NCBI GenBank assembly: GCA_947495985.1
Contig: CANMBD010000001.1
Location: 1,178,001-1,242,000, forward strand
Source of the DNA: an uncultured Sphingomonadaceae bacterium
Lineage (GTDB): Bacteria > Pseudomonadota > Alphaproteobacteria > Sphingomonadales > Sphingomonadaceae
DNA: 64,000 nt
Direction: 5' to 3'
Below, piece after piece: positions 9,379-18,135 of the stretch (positions within the stretch are counted from its first letter, which is position 1; every line of letters starts with the position of its first letter). The notes beneath the pieces are model-generated. The model did not search any database and was not told the origin of the DNA. It saw only the letters and a program-made list of their open reading frames with translations. Position numbers and translations under genes: made by a program.

Positions 9379-10071
9379 GTGTCCACACAAAATAGGAAAA
9401 ATACCGTGCTGCGGTTCGGCCTGATCATCATTGTCCTGCTGATCATTGCCTTTGTCCTGCGCAATATAGCCGTCGGCTGGGCACCACCAAGAGATCAGTA
9501 TCCCGTTCAGGGTGTTTCAGTAGATGCCAGTCATGGTCAGATTACCTGGCATGTCGCCGGTGCCACAGGCGTCGATTTCGCCTATATTCTGGCAACCAAT
9601 GGAGCGGAAGAACGGGACGCCAATTTCGCCGCCAATATCAATGGCGCACGCGATGCGGGCATCCGCTATGGCGCTGTCCATGAATATAGCTTGTGCCGTC
9701 TGGCCACTGATCAGGCAACCATGTTTGTGACTACTGTTCCCCGGGAAGAAAACATCCTGCCGCCTGCTGTACGGCTCGCCTATGACAATGGCTGCAAGGA
9801 TAGGCCGGGACGTGCTTTGGTGTTGAGTGAGCTCAATACTTTTCTCAACCAGATTGAAGGGCATAGCGGCAAACCCGCTGTCATTATCGTTTCGAAAGAG
9901 TTTGAGGAAGATTATAGCATCAGCAGCGGTATCAGCCGCACATTCTGGCTGGAAGGTAACTTCTTTCCGCCCGATTATGCAACCAAGCCATGGGTCATGT
10001 GGCGCGCATCCGATATGCGGCGGATCAGCGGGATCGATGGCCCCGTCAACTGGAATGTTGTGCGGCCCTGA
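9379..10071 (+). CDS. GH25 (lysozyme M1) fold protein, probably catalytically dead
   Basis: A 230-residue membrane-anchored protein: residues 13-28 form a transmembrane helix, followed by a periplasmic GH25-like domain. Family landmarks remain (VDFAYILATNG, GARDAGIRYGAVHEYS, KPWVMWRAS, IDGPVNWNVV), so homology is clear. The catalytic positions do not: the usual GxDVSHxQG opening reads GVSVDASHGQ, and the usual PPxxDLEFDGNC reads PPAVRLAYDNGC, replacing both catalytic acids by Arg and Ala. The lysine of the common IKATEG is Leu here. A GTG start has AGGGA upstream. I infer a non-hydrolytic peptidoglycan-binding or regulatory protein; a structure-based alignment would be needed to be sure. Confidence 0.75.
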   Translation: MSTQNRKNTVLRFGLIIIVLLIIAFVLRNIAVGWAPPRDQYPVQGVSVDASHGQITWHVAGATGVDFAYILATNGAEERDANFAANINGARDAGIRYGAVHEYSLCRLATDQATMFVTTVPREENILPPAVRLAYDNGCKDRPGRALVLSELNTFLNQIEGHSGKPAVIIVSKEFEEDYSISSGISRTFWLEGNFFPPDYATKPWVMWRASDMRRISGIDGPVNWNVVRP

Positions 10072-10127
10072 GCTTGCTGGCATGAAGCGAAAAACGTCTT
10101 AAGCCCAATTCCCGGAGAAAGAGAAAT

Positions 10128-10682
10128 ATGAGCATATTATCCGACAGATGGATTCGCCAGGAAGCCAAGCATAGCGCGATGATCGAGCCTTTCGTCGAGG
10201 GGCAGAAGCGTGATGGCTGTATCAGCTATGGCTTGTCTTCTTACGGCTATGACGCCCGCGTGGCCGATGAATTCAAGATTTTCACTAACGTGAACAGCGC
10301 TGTCGTTGATCCAAAGAAGTTCGATGCCGATAGTCTGGTCGACCGGAAAACAGATTGCTGCATCATTCCGCCCAACAGCTTTGCACTCGCCCGCACGGTC
10401 GAATATTTCCGCATCCCGCGCGATGTTCTGGTGATCTGCCTTGGTAAATCGACCTATGCTCGCTGTGGTATCATCGTGAACGTCACGCCGTTGGAGCCAG
10501 GTTGGGAAGGCCATGTGACGCTGGAATTTTCCAACACCACCCCCCTGCCCGCCAAAATCTATGCCAATGAAGGCGCATGCCAGTTTCTATTCCTGAAAGG
10601 CAACGAACCGTGCGAAACCAGCTACGCTGAACGTGCCGGTAAATATATGGGGCAAAGAGGCGTGACTCTGCCAAAGCTCTAA
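10128..10682 (+). CDS. dcd: dCTP deaminase
   Basis: This 184-residue enzyme deaminates dCTP to dUTP, which feeds dUMP and then dTMP synthesis. The family motifs are present: [14 protein letters not shown] near the N-terminus, [14 protein letters not shown] with the substrate-binding SxYAR, and [15 protein letters not shown] containing the catalytic glutamate. Length is normal. The start has an AGGAAA-type ribosome binding site (GGAGAAAGAG) upstream. It follows the GH25-like gene by 56 bases in the same direction and may be co-transcribed with it. Confidence 0.95.
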   Translation: MSILSDRWIRQEAKHSAMIEPFVEGQKRDGCISYGLSSYGYDARVADEFKIFTNVNSAVVDPKKFDADSLVDRKTDCCIIPPNSFALARTVEYFRIPRDVLVICLGKSTYARCGIIVNVTPLEPGWEGHVTLEFSNTTPLPAKIYANEGACQFLFLKGNEPCETSYAERAGKYMGQRGVTLPKL

Positions 10683-10728
10683 GTCATAAGATCGTTTCGA
10701 AACAAAACTGATAATAAGGAGGGCCGCG

Positions 10729-11910
10729 ATGTCCGATGCACGGGAATTTGATGTCATTATATACGGGTCAACGGGCTATACAGGCCGTCTGGTTGCCGAA
10801 TATATGGCAAAACAATATGGCGTCAGCGGCGACGCACCGAAATGGGCCATGGCCGGGCGTTCGATGGAAAAGCTGGAAGAGGTCCGGGACCTGATCGGTG
10901 CTCCCACGGAAACACCATTGATTGTGGCGGATTCCGATGATGCATCCTCCATCGATATGATGGCGAGCCGCGCCAGTGTTATCCTGACCACGGTCGGTCC
11001 TTATCAACTTTATGGCGACGGACTGGTCGCTGCCTGTGTTCAGCATGGCACTCATTATGTCGATCTCTGCGGCGAACCCGGCTGGATGCGCGAGAAGATT
11101 GACGAGCATCAGGAGGCGGCTGAAAAATCAGGTGCACAAATCTGTTTTTCCTGTGGTTTTGACTCCATTCCCTTCGACTTGGGCGTGTTGGCGCTGCAGA
11201 AAGAGATGGACAAACGCTTTGGCAAACCGGCGACCCGCGTTAAAGGCCGTGTCCGCGCCATGGAAGGCACATTCTCTGGCGGAACTGCGGCTAGTCTGAA
11301 AGAAACGATGAAGGCTATTGCCAAAAACCCGGGCCTGGTAAAAATTCTGGCCAGTAGCTTTGGACTGACCCCTGGCTTTGAAGGGCCGGATCAGCCGAAT
11401 ATGATGATTCCGAAAGTTGATAAAACGCTCGATAGCTGGGTTGCACCGTTTATCATGGCACCGATCAACACCAAGAATGTGCATCGCACCAACTTCCTTT
11501 TGGATTTTCCCTATAGCGAAGACTTCAAATATGATGAGATGGTCGTCACAAGTCCAGGCGAGATGGGTAAACAGGCCGCCGAGATGCTGGCTAAAGCCAA
11601 CCCGCTAAGCGGTGATGATGCACCAAAACCCGGTGAAGGGCCAACCAAGGAAGAACGGGAAAACGGCTATTATGATGTCATTTTTCTGGGCGAAACCGCA
11701 GATGGTGAGACCGCAAGCCTTTGCGTCAAGGGCGACAAGGATCCTGGCTATGGTTCAACTTCCAAGATGATTGCAGAGGCGGCGCTTTGTATTGCGCAGG
11801 ACGGCAACAAACATGGCGGCGGTATTTGGACACCGGGTGCATTAATGGGCAAAAAGCTGATCAAGCGTTTGGAAGCCAATGCCGGCCTCAGCTTCACGGT
11901 AGAAAGCTAG
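10729..11910 (+). CDS. Saccharopine dehydrogenase-like NAD(P)-binding oxidoreductase (trans-acting enoyl reductase type)
   Basis: A 393-residue protein with an N-terminal Rossmann fold (DVIIYGSTGYTGRLVAEYMA) followed by VADSDDASSIDMM and the typical ILTTVGPYQLYGDGLVAACV. This organisation belongs to the saccharopine dehydrogenase-like family that includes mycobacterial trans-acting enoyl reductases, acting on acyl chains. The substrate here is unknown. The start has AAGGAGG upstream. The C-terminal part contains GGIWTPGALMGKKLIKRLE, which is conserved in this group. No partner polyketide synthase is nearby, so a lipid-related role remains inference. Confidence 0.82.
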   Translation: MSDAREFDVIIYGSTGYTGRLVAEYMAKQYGVSGDAPKWAMAGRSMEKLEEVRDLIGAPTETPLIVADSDDASSIDMMASRASVILTTVGPYQLYGDGLVAACVQHGTHYVDLCGEPGWMREKIDEHQEAAEKSGAQICFSCGFDSIPFDLGVLALQKEMDKRFGKPATRVKGRVRAMEGTFSGGTAASLKETMKAIAKNPGLVKILASSFGLTPGFEGPDQPNMMIPKVDKTLDSWVAPFIMAPINTKNVHRTNFLLDFPYSEDFKYDEMVVTSPGEMGKQAAEMLAKANPLSGDDAPKPGEGPTKEERENGYYDVIFLGETADGETASLCVKGDKDPGYGSTSKMIAEAALCIAQDGNKHGGGIWTPGALMGKKLIKRLEANAGLSFTVES

Positions 11911-12030
11911 ACCAAAACCAATTCTCTACATTACCTGTTCAGGTAAAATTACTATATGGACAAAGAGGCGGGCGCTGAAATAGCGTCTGCCTCTTGAATT
12001 TTACGAAATGGAATAAAGCTCGTCGGCAAG

Positions 12031-12804
12031 ATGTTGAAGCGCCTGTTTAACAAAAAATCGAAAGTTCGTCCTTTGGATACCGCCTGCATTCCCGAAGGCC
12101 GGCGGGTCTATGCCATTGGCGATATTCATGGTCGCAACGATTTGCTGCAACAGTTGATCGAAAAGATTATTGATGACGATGCCAAACGAGGCGACATCAA
12201 CAGCGAGATTATCTTCCTCGGCGACCTGGTCGATCGCGGCCCGGACAGCGCCGGTGTCATTGAAACGGCGATACAGCTTAAGCGTGAGCTGGGCGATGTC
12301 CGTTTCTTGATGGGTAATCATGAGGAAGTATATTTGAAAGCCGCAACGGGGGACGAAAAATCGACCCGCTTTTTCAACCGTATTGGCGGTAAGGAAACCA
12401 TCCTCAGCTATGAGATCAGCGTGCGGGACTATATGGGACTCGACAACGCAGCATTGGCACAACGTCTGCCTGACCTAATTCCTGCGCACCATATCAACTT
12501 TGTCAAAGCTTTCGAGAACCAGATTGTCATCGGCGATTATGCATTTGTCCATGCCGGTATTCGTCCCGGTGTGTCGCTGGAAGAACAAAAGCCAAAGGAC
12601 CTGCGGTGGATCAGGGAAGAATTCTTGTCGGTGAAAGAACCGCACGAGAAAGTCATTGTCTATGGCCACACGATCAATGATGAGGTCGTCGAGAAGGGCA
12701 ACCGGATCGGTATTGATACGGGCGCTTATTATAGTGAAAAGCTTACCGCTCTGGCACTAGAAGGCGATCAACGCTGGTATCTGGATACAGCGATACCGCA
12801 ATAA
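12031..12804 (+). CDS. PPP-type metallophosphoesterase (serine/threonine phosphatase family)
   Basis: A 257-residue phosphatase with the complete metal-binding motif set: GDIHGR (residues 30-35), GDLVDRGPDS, GNHEE, FVHAGIRPG and a C-terminal GHT. This is the pattern of bacterial PPP phosphatases such as PrpA, and related to Ap4A hydrolases. Substrates may be phosphoproteins or dinucleotides; sequence does not decide. It converges on ctrA, with a strong bidirectional hairpin between the two genes. The start follows a weak GGCAAG element. Confidence 0.88.
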   Translation: MLKRLFNKKSKVRPLDTACIPEGRRVYAIGDIHGRNDLLQQLIEKIIDDDAKRGDINSEIIFLGDLVDRGPDSAGVIETAIQLKRELGDVRFLMGNHEEVYLKAATGDEKSTRFFNRIGGKETILSYEISVRDYMGLDNAALAQRLPDLIPAHHINFVKAFENQIVIGDYAFVHAGIRPGVSLEEQKPKDLRWIREEFLSVKEPHEKVIVYGHTINDEVVEKGNRIGIDTGAYYSEKLTALALEGDQRWYLDTAIPQ

Positions 12805-12812
12805 TTTAGCGC

Positions 12813-12845
12813 AAAAAAACGGCGGGACCTTTCAGGGTCCCGCCG
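12813..12845 (-). terminator. Rho-independent terminator of ctrA
   Basis: A near-perfect inverted repeat (arms GGCGGGACC and GGTCCCGCC around a short loop) is followed on the minus strand by seven T residues. It lies 31 bases past the ctrA stop. The hairpin could also stop the converging phosphatase transcript, but the T tract on that side is separated by five bases. Confidence 0.88.
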
Positions 12846-12875
12846 CTGGCTTTTTGGGTAGTGAGTTGAAAAGTC

Positions 12876-13583
12876 TTAAGCGACCTGAACTTCGGGTCCG
12901 ACTTCTTCTTCCATGTCGCGAAGGACATAGCCGCGGCCCCATACGGTTTCGATGTAGTTTTCGCCACCGCAGGCAAGAGCCAGCTTTTTACGCAACTTAC
13001 AAATGAACACGTCGATAATTTTGAGTTCCGGCTCGTCCATGCCGCCATAAAGATGGTTGAGGAACATTTCCTTGGTGAGCGTCGTACCCTTGCGCAGGGA
13101 GAGCAGCTCAAGCATCGCATATTCTTTGCCGGTCAGATGAACGCGATTGCCATCGACTTCAACGGTCTTGGCATCAAGGTTCACGGCAAGTTTGCCGGTG
13201 CGGATAACAGATTGTGAGTGGCCTTTGGAACGGCGCACAACAGCGTGAATACGGGCGACGAGCTCTTCGCGGTGGAAAGGCTTGGTCACATAATCGTCGG
13301 CACCAAAGCCAAAGGACCGCACTTTGCTGTCCATTTCGCTGATACCGGAAAGAATAAGTACTGGTGTCTGCACCTTGGCAACACGCAGTTTTTTCAGAAC
13401 ATCATAACCATGCATGTCTGGCAGGTTGAGGTCCAGGCAAATGATATCGTAATCATAGAGCTTACCCAGATCGAGGCCTTCTTCGCCCAAATCCGTTGTG
13501 TATACGTTAAAGCCTTCAGTCGTCAGCATCAGCTCAATTGCCTTTGCAGTTGTTGGCTCATCTTCAATCAGCAGCACACGCAT
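12876..13583 (-). CDS. ctrA: Cell cycle response regulator CtrA
   Basis: This 235-residue OmpR-type transcription factor controls cell division, motility and replication-linked genes in alphaproteobacteria. The receiver domain starts [20 protein letters not shown] and has the phosphoacceptor Asp51 ([13 protein letters not shown]), switch residues in VLILSGIS and Lys in [10 protein letters not shown]. The winged-helix domain contains [15 protein letters not shown] and [13 protein letters not shown], both near-identical to CtrA orthologues. The protein ends in VQVA; CtrA of Caulobacter ends in two alanines used for ClpXP turnover, and the VA end may serve the same purpose. The upstream region holds CtrA boxes and GANTC sites, so autoregulation and methylation control are expected. 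Confidence 0.96.
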   Translation of the reverse strand: MRVLLIEDEPTTAKAIELMLTTEGFNVYTTDLGEEGLDLGKLYDYDIICLDLNLPDMHGYDVLKKLRVAKVQTPVLILSGISEMDSKVRSFGFGADDYVTKPFHREELVARIHAVVRRSKGHSQSVIRTGKLAVNLDAKTVEVDGNRVHLTGKEYAMLELLSLRKGTTLTKEMFLNHLYGGMDEPELKIIDVFICKLRKKLALACGGENYIETVWGRGYVLRDMEEEVGPEVQVA

Positions 13584-13650
13584 TGGGCAGCCCCTTTTCT
13601 TAATTTACGCACCGGCAACGGGTACACTCCCGAAACCCCTCGATCATTTA

Positions 13651-13694
13651 TTAACCATAAGACAGATGAACGTAAAAGGTTAATTTTCAATTAA
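13651..13694. promoter_or_regulatory. CtrA binding sites upstream of ctrA
   Basis: TTAACCATAA occurs at 13651-13660 and a full palindromic TTAA-N7-TTAA box at 13680-13694. Both fit the established CtrA recognition pattern. They lie 68 and 97 bases upstream of the ctrA ATG, suitable for autoregulation. The first 10-mer is repeated exactly upstream of ccrM. Binding itself is inferred. Confidence 0.72.
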
Positions 13695-13709
13695 TGTAGG
13701 ATAAAGCAC

Positions 13710-13766
13710 GAGTCGCAGGCAGCACTGTGACTCTGTAAGCCGCAGAAATGAGTCGTTTCAGGACTC
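13710..13766. promoter_or_regulatory. Cluster of four GANTC (CcrM) sites in the ctrA upstream region
   Basis: GANTC occurs at 13710-13714, 13729-13733, 13750-13754 and 13762-13766. By base composition about one site per 256 bases would be expected. CcrM methylation of ctrA promoter GANTC is established in Caulobacter, where a single site controls promoter P1. Here the same input seems multiplied. Confidence 0.7.
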
Positions 13767-13945
13767 TGGCAACCTCCGAAAAAAAATTAACTTTTTCTCT
13801 TAAAAATCACCTTGAATTGACGAAGCAGATGATTTTCAGTGCCTTTTTTGTCGCAAATCACACCGTCTATGCCCGAGAATGGTAACGCATCAAACCGCGC
13901 GACCACCCTCTATGCCGACTTTCATTAATTGAGTAGAGACGGCTT

Positions 13946-14347
13946 ATGTCATTCGATATTCCCGAAAGCGCGATCAGTGAAACCTTCCTTGCCGCATCAG
14001 GTCCGGGCGGTCAGAATGTTAACAAGGTCGAGACGGCGGTGCAGATGCGCGTTAACATCTACGCTCTGCGTCTACCTCCGTTTGCATTTCGAAAATTGCG
14101 GGATCTAGCAGGCCGCAAAATGACCAGCGGCGGAGAGCTTGTCATCACAGTGCGGGAACATCGCACACGGGAGGCCAACCGCGCAGAGGCCCGCAAACGG
14201 ATAGAGGACATGCTGGTCGACGCTCACAAACGTGACGTCCGCCGAATAAAGACCAAACCTAGCCGCGCCGCCAAGGCAAGACGTGTCGATTCCAAGAAGA
14301 AGAAATCAAACGTCAAAAAGATGCGTGGGAAGCCAACGCTGGACTGA
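13946..14347 (+). CDS. arfB: Alternative ribosome-rescue factor ArfB (peptidyl-tRNA hydrolase)
   Basis: A 133-residue release-factor-like protein that frees peptidyl-tRNA from ribosomes stalled without a stop codon. The catalytic GGQ lies in AASGPGGQNVNKVETAV near residue 24. The codon-recognition domains of RF1/RF2 are missing, as expected. The C-terminal tail is highly basic (RAAKARRVDSKKKKSNVKKM), matching the tail that enters the empty mRNA channel in ArfB. The gene diverges from ctrA across 362 bases that hold the CtrA and GANTC sites, so it may share that control. Confidence 0.92.
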   Translation: MSFDIPESAISETFLAASGPGGQNVNKVETAVQMRVNIYALRLPPFAFRKLRDLAGRKMTSGGELVITVREHRTREANRAEARKRIEDMLVDAHKRDVRRIKTKPSRAAKARRVDSKKKKSNVKKMRGKPTLD

Positions 14348-14478
14348 ACTTTGTCAACATGAACGCAGGAAAAGACTGACCCGGCATCCGTTTTATCCTG
14401 AGGCAAACGCTGAAAGTCATGCTCACACAATCGGGAACGATCACATATCCGAAACTGCGGTAGGCTTTAACATACCGA

Positions 14479-16959
14479 TCAGAATTTAAAGGCTGCCTCA
14501 ACAAAAACCTGACGACCACGATTAAGTGTCACGATTTGATCGTCTCCTGGCCCCACAAACGGTGCAGGACCGGCAGTATTAATGAATATTTCATCGGTCA
14601 GATTGTTACCGATCAACGAAAGTGTCCATTTTCCATCCGGATCGCCAATCGAAACGGCTGCGTCCAAAGTGATATAGTCGTCCTGAACCAGGTTATTAAG
14701 GGCACCATTCGCATTGCGTACGGCATCATTAAACGTCTGCAATGTGCTATTTGCGGTTATGTAAGAACCGCTGTACGCGACATTCCCACTAAGACCGAAC
14801 TCCAGCCTATCACTAACTGGAATATTCCAGTCCATAGCGATGTTGCCCGAAAACTCGGGAGCCCGAGCCGGCGCACGACCGTCCAGATCATCACCGCTAG
14901 TTGGAACAATGAACGTATCGGAAAACTCTGCATCCAGCCATGAAATGGCCCCGGAGAAGCTCAACCCTTCAACAGGTGTTATCCAGCCCCACTCGACATC
15001 AAGACCCAGCGTCGTTAGCTCGCCCGCGTTGGTCGTGTCAAAATTGAAGATGGCGACATCAAAATTTTGCACCTGAAGATTATCAAAAACATAATAATAG
15101 GCGGTCGCATTCAGAGTAACCGAGCGATCGGCAAATTGTGACTTGAGGCCAATTTCGCCGCCCATTGATGTCTCAGAGTCGAATCGAAGAGCATCTCCGG
15201 AAGCCTGAACCACGGCAGGGTCTGGGCTATTCAATCCTGGAACGATGGCCCCTGTTGGTAAGATATTGTTATCGACGCCACCTGATTTAAAGCCGGTTTT
15301 GAATGCGGCGTATATGTTAACATCATCCGTAGCTTTATATCTTAATACTAGCTCGGGTGATATGTTACTGTCGCTGAAACGAACTGGGCCAGCGAAGAAA
15401 CCGGAACCCACGGCACCAAATGCAGTGGTTATAAAGCTATGAACATAAGGAAACCCAATTGTGGTCCTTTTCTGTTCGTCGGTCCAGCGTACGCCACCGG
15501 ACAGCTGCCATTGCTCGTCAAAATCAACCGTCGCGCTACCAAAAAATGATAAAGCTTCGGAACTGATAGGCCGATCGGCAAACCAATCGAACGTAAAACC
15601 GGTGACAGGGTCGGGACCCAAAACCAGCGAGGGGTTAAAGGCATTTTGAGAGGTGCTCAATCCTATTTCGCGGCTTTCCCAAAAGGCACCAACCATAAAG
15701 TTAAATGGTCCGGAATAGTCGCTGGTCAGACGAATTTCCTGAGTATATTGCTGCAACGTATTGCGAAACGGCGCTACTAAACCAGCTGCGCTGCCATCGG
15801 GTAACATACCGGTAGAATTAAATGAGTCATTATACTCATTATCCATATCGATATATCCACTCACCGACGAAAGCGTGAGGTTCTCTGTCAGGCCTACATC
15901 AAAAGTCAGTCTGCCAAAAAACAGATCGGTATCATTAAATGCCTGGCTGATATCTGCGCGGTCTGCGCCAACGGTTCCCGTTGGAACAACATTGATCGCG
16001 GCATTGCCATCGGGTGTTGGAAAACGATTATCACGGATGTTGCAGTCATGTGTCGGCGCAAAAGCGACACCGAAAACGCCCAATACCGATGGATCCGCAA
16101 TACCATCTCCTCCGCAGAAAATATCGGAAAATTGAAGCAGAGACTCTCCACGCTGGCGGTTATAGTTAAGTTTCAGATTGGCTTCGAAATTGTCGGCCGG
16201 TTCCCAATTCAAGGTCAACCGCCCGATGAAATTGGTAAGGCCCTTGTCACGGTCCAAAGCCGGAACATTATCCTGCAACTGTACATATTGATCAATATCC
16301 TGATATTCAGCCGCAAATCGAACGCCCAGAGTATCGCTTATTGGACCGGAAACATAGCCGCCTACAGTGTAGCCTTTCTCTTCGAACTCATAAGATGCCT
16401 TTCCTCCAACTTCCCATTCCGGAGTGGGATCGGCAGACCGCAGAGAGAACACACCTGCTGACGCTGCCTTTCCAAAAAACAGCGACTGCGGACCTTTTAA
16501 AACCTCAATTTGAGCCACATCAAAAAAAGCAGATTGCAATAGACGTTGTGTACTCACGGATACCCCGTCAATATTTAGGGCAACAGCGGAGTCAAAAGCA
16601 TTGGAAATATTGCTTGAACCGACACCCCGCAAACTTATTTGGGCACCAGCGCCAGAACCACCAATCTGCACATTTAATGCCGGCACACGGCTCAATATGT
16701 CTGCCGCCTCATCGATACGAAATCCTTCCAATGTGTCCCCACCAATTACAGAGACAGCCACGGGCACCTCTTGCAGTGTCTCTTCCTGCTTCCGGGCCGT
16801 CACCACAATAATATTGTCGGCGTTGGTAGTCGATTCAGATTGAGCATATAAAGGCGTAGTCCAGCCCAAAAATCCGGCCATCGCCACCGAACCCATCAAT
16901 GTGGGTTTGATAACCCCGGCAACCAAATTGGAACCTCCGCAGAATGGTAATTTGTTCAT
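14479..16959 (-). CDS. TonB-dependent receptor
   Basis: An 826-residue outer membrane transporter. The start at ATG 16959 is chosen because GGGGAGGA precedes it closely; an open reading frame continues ten codons upstream. An N-terminal signal sequence ending near LYAQSES is followed by the plug domain with VTARKQEETLQEVPVAVS, the style typical of sphingomonad receptors, and ISLRGVGSSN. The rest is a beta barrel ending in a C-terminal phenylalanine (AAFKF). The ligand cannot be read from sequence; siderophore or complex carbohydrate and aromatic uptake are all possible. No linked transport genes flank it. Confidence 0.9.
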   Translation of the reverse strand: MNKLPFCGGSNLVAGVIKPTLMGSVAMAGFLGWTTPLYAQSESTTNADNIIVVTARKQEETLQEVPVAVSVIGGDTLEGFRIDEAADILSRVPALNVQIGGSGAGAQISLRGVGSSNISNAFDSAVALNIDGVSVSTQRLLQSAFFDVAQIEVLKGPQSLFFGKAASAGVFSLRSADPTPEWEVGGKASYEFEEKGYTVGGYVSGPISDTLGVRFAAEYQDIDQYVQLQDNVPALDRDKGLTNFIGRLTLNWEPADNFEANLKLNYNRQRGESLLQFSDIFCGGDGIADPSVLGVFGVAFAPTHDCNIRDNRFPTPDGNAAINVVPTGTVGADRADISQAFNDTDLFFGRLTFDVGLTENLTLSSVSGYIDMDNEYNDSFNSTGMLPDGSAAGLVAPFRNTLQQYTQEIRLTSDYSGPFNFMVGAFWESREIGLSTSQNAFNPSLVLGPDPVTGFTFDWFADRPISSEALSFFGSATVDFDEQWQLSGGVRWTDEQKRTTIGFPYVHSFITTAFGAVGSGFFAGPVRFSDSNISPELVLRYKATDDVNIYAAFKTGFKSGGVDNNILPTGAIVPGLNSPDPAVVQASGDALRFDSETSMGGEIGLKSQFADRSVTLNATAYYYVFDNLQVQNFDVAIFNFDTTNAGELTTLGLDVEWGWITPVEGLSFSGAISWLDAEFSDTFIVPTSGDDLDGRAPARAPEFSGNIAMDWNIPVSDRLEFGLSGNVAYSGSYITANSTLQTFNDAVRNANGALNNLVQDDYITLDAAVSIGDPDGKWTLSLIGNNLTDEIFINTAGPAPFVGPGDDQIVTLNRGRQVFVEAAFKF

Positions 16960-17488
16960 AATGTTCCTCCCCTTGCGCAGAAACAACAACGCCCAAAAAC
17001 GAAATCAGTGCGCGCTATTCCCATCTTTTATCTGTTGCATATAATGAAAGACGCTACGGAATCCGCCACTCATTAAAGAACTAGGAAAAACCAAAATATG
17101 AAGATTATGAGGGCTTATTCACTAATCATTTTGTGAGGATAAACTTGAAATCATCGCCCATAACCATGACGCCTCACCGTGTTGAGGACACCCACCGCAG
17201 CATGGAATTCTTGGGCTTCATCGCCGCTTGTGCACCTAAAATCGCTACAAGGTCTGACCAATCAGATTCAGGAAACTCGACGGACACGAGATAAGCCTGG
17301 CACATAAACGATGCGACAATCTGAACCGCGTCTTTTGTGGCACCACGAAACAAGGACGAGTTTTCGGAAAAGAAACAATCCACTTTTGCGATTATCTTTT
17401 GAAAAACAATATCTTGCGGAAAGATGACACATGGCCTGCGAAGATACCTTCTTGAACCCCTACCCCATGAACTGATAGCGGGGCTGTT
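16960..17488. other. Intergenic region between the TonB receptor and msrC
   Basis: This 529-base stretch must contain the promoters of the two divergent genes. No clear operator or hairpin is visible. A 69-codon minus-strand frame at 17174-17383 has a plausible hydrophobic profile (QIVASFMCQAYLVSVEF) but no good ribosome binding site and no recognised relatives, so I do not call it as a gene. Confidence 0.4.
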
Positions 17489-17974
17489 ATGTACGATTTC
17501 TCCATCCCAGCAGACCAGTCCCCGGACATTTTATATGACGACCTGACGACAGCCGCACGTGCGCTCACAGATGGTGAATCCGACGCTATCGCAAATATGG
17601 CCAATGTCTCGGCGCTAATCTGGCAATATGTTCCGGATCTGAATTGGGCCGGCTTTTACCGTGTAGTGGAGGACGAATTGGTGCTCGGTCCGTTTCAGGG
17701 CAAAAGCGCCTGTATCCGGATTGCAATAGGCAAAGGCGTTTGCGGAACTGCCGCAGCAGCCAATCAGGTTCAGCGGGTCGCCGATGTACACGCGTTTCCT
17801 GGTCACATAGCCTGTGATGCGGATAGCCGTAGCGAACTGGTGGTGCCTGTATGCAAAGACGGCCAGGTTATAGCGGTACTAGATTTGGACAGCCCCCTGC
17901 CCGATCGATTCACGGCAGCGGACGAGACAGGCATGACAAATCTGATTGCAGCCATTGCTAACGGGCTTGGTTAG
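17489..17974 (+). CDS. msrC: Free methionine-(R)-sulfoxide reductase (GAF domain)
   Basis: A 161-residue single GAF-domain enzyme that reduces free methionine-R-sulfoxide. The fRMsr signature is visible: LNWAGFYRV, GPFQGKSACIRI, GKGVCGTAA and HIACDADSRSELVVP, including the three cysteines that form the catalytic and resolving set. The C-terminal DLDSP is also typical. It stands alone, and the next gene begins about 160 bases later. No oxidative stress operator could be recognised upstream. Confidence 0.93.
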   Translation: MYDFSIPADQSPDILYDDLTTAARALTDGESDAIANMANVSALIWQYVPDLNWAGFYRVVEDELVLGPFQGKSACIRIAIGKGVCGTAAAANQVQRVADVHAFPGHIACDADSRSELVVPVCKDGQVIAVLDLDSPLPDRFTAADETGMTNLIAAIANGLG

Positions 17975-18076
17975 CAGCGCCGTAACTATATTGCCCCATT
18001 TCGAGACAGTGCTCTAAATCTACCCTATTTTACAAGCTACTAATGGTCAAACAACGCCTAAAATGGTAACTATGTG

Positions 18077-18084
18077 TTAACCAT
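18077..18084 (+). promoter_or_regulatory. Possible CtrA half-site upstream of the glycine-zipper gene
   Basis: TTAACCAT matches the CtrA half-site motif seen at ctrA and ccrM and lies about 52 bases before the start codon. A second TTAACCAT overlaps the start codon itself (18130-18137). Short motifs like this occur by chance, so the call is weak. Confidence 0.3.
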
Positions 18085-18135
18085 TATACGGTGGGGCGTG
18101 CCAATTGTACGGTCCGAAACAGGGAGTTGTTAACC

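Noticed and set aside
13787-13803. TTAA-N9-TTAA as an additional CtrA box
   Set aside because: The spacing is nine, not seven, and the region is AT-rich, so chance is likely.
17174-17383. 69-codon minus-strand frame upstream of msrC
   Set aside because: No ribosome binding site or known relatives; could be chance in a long promoter region.
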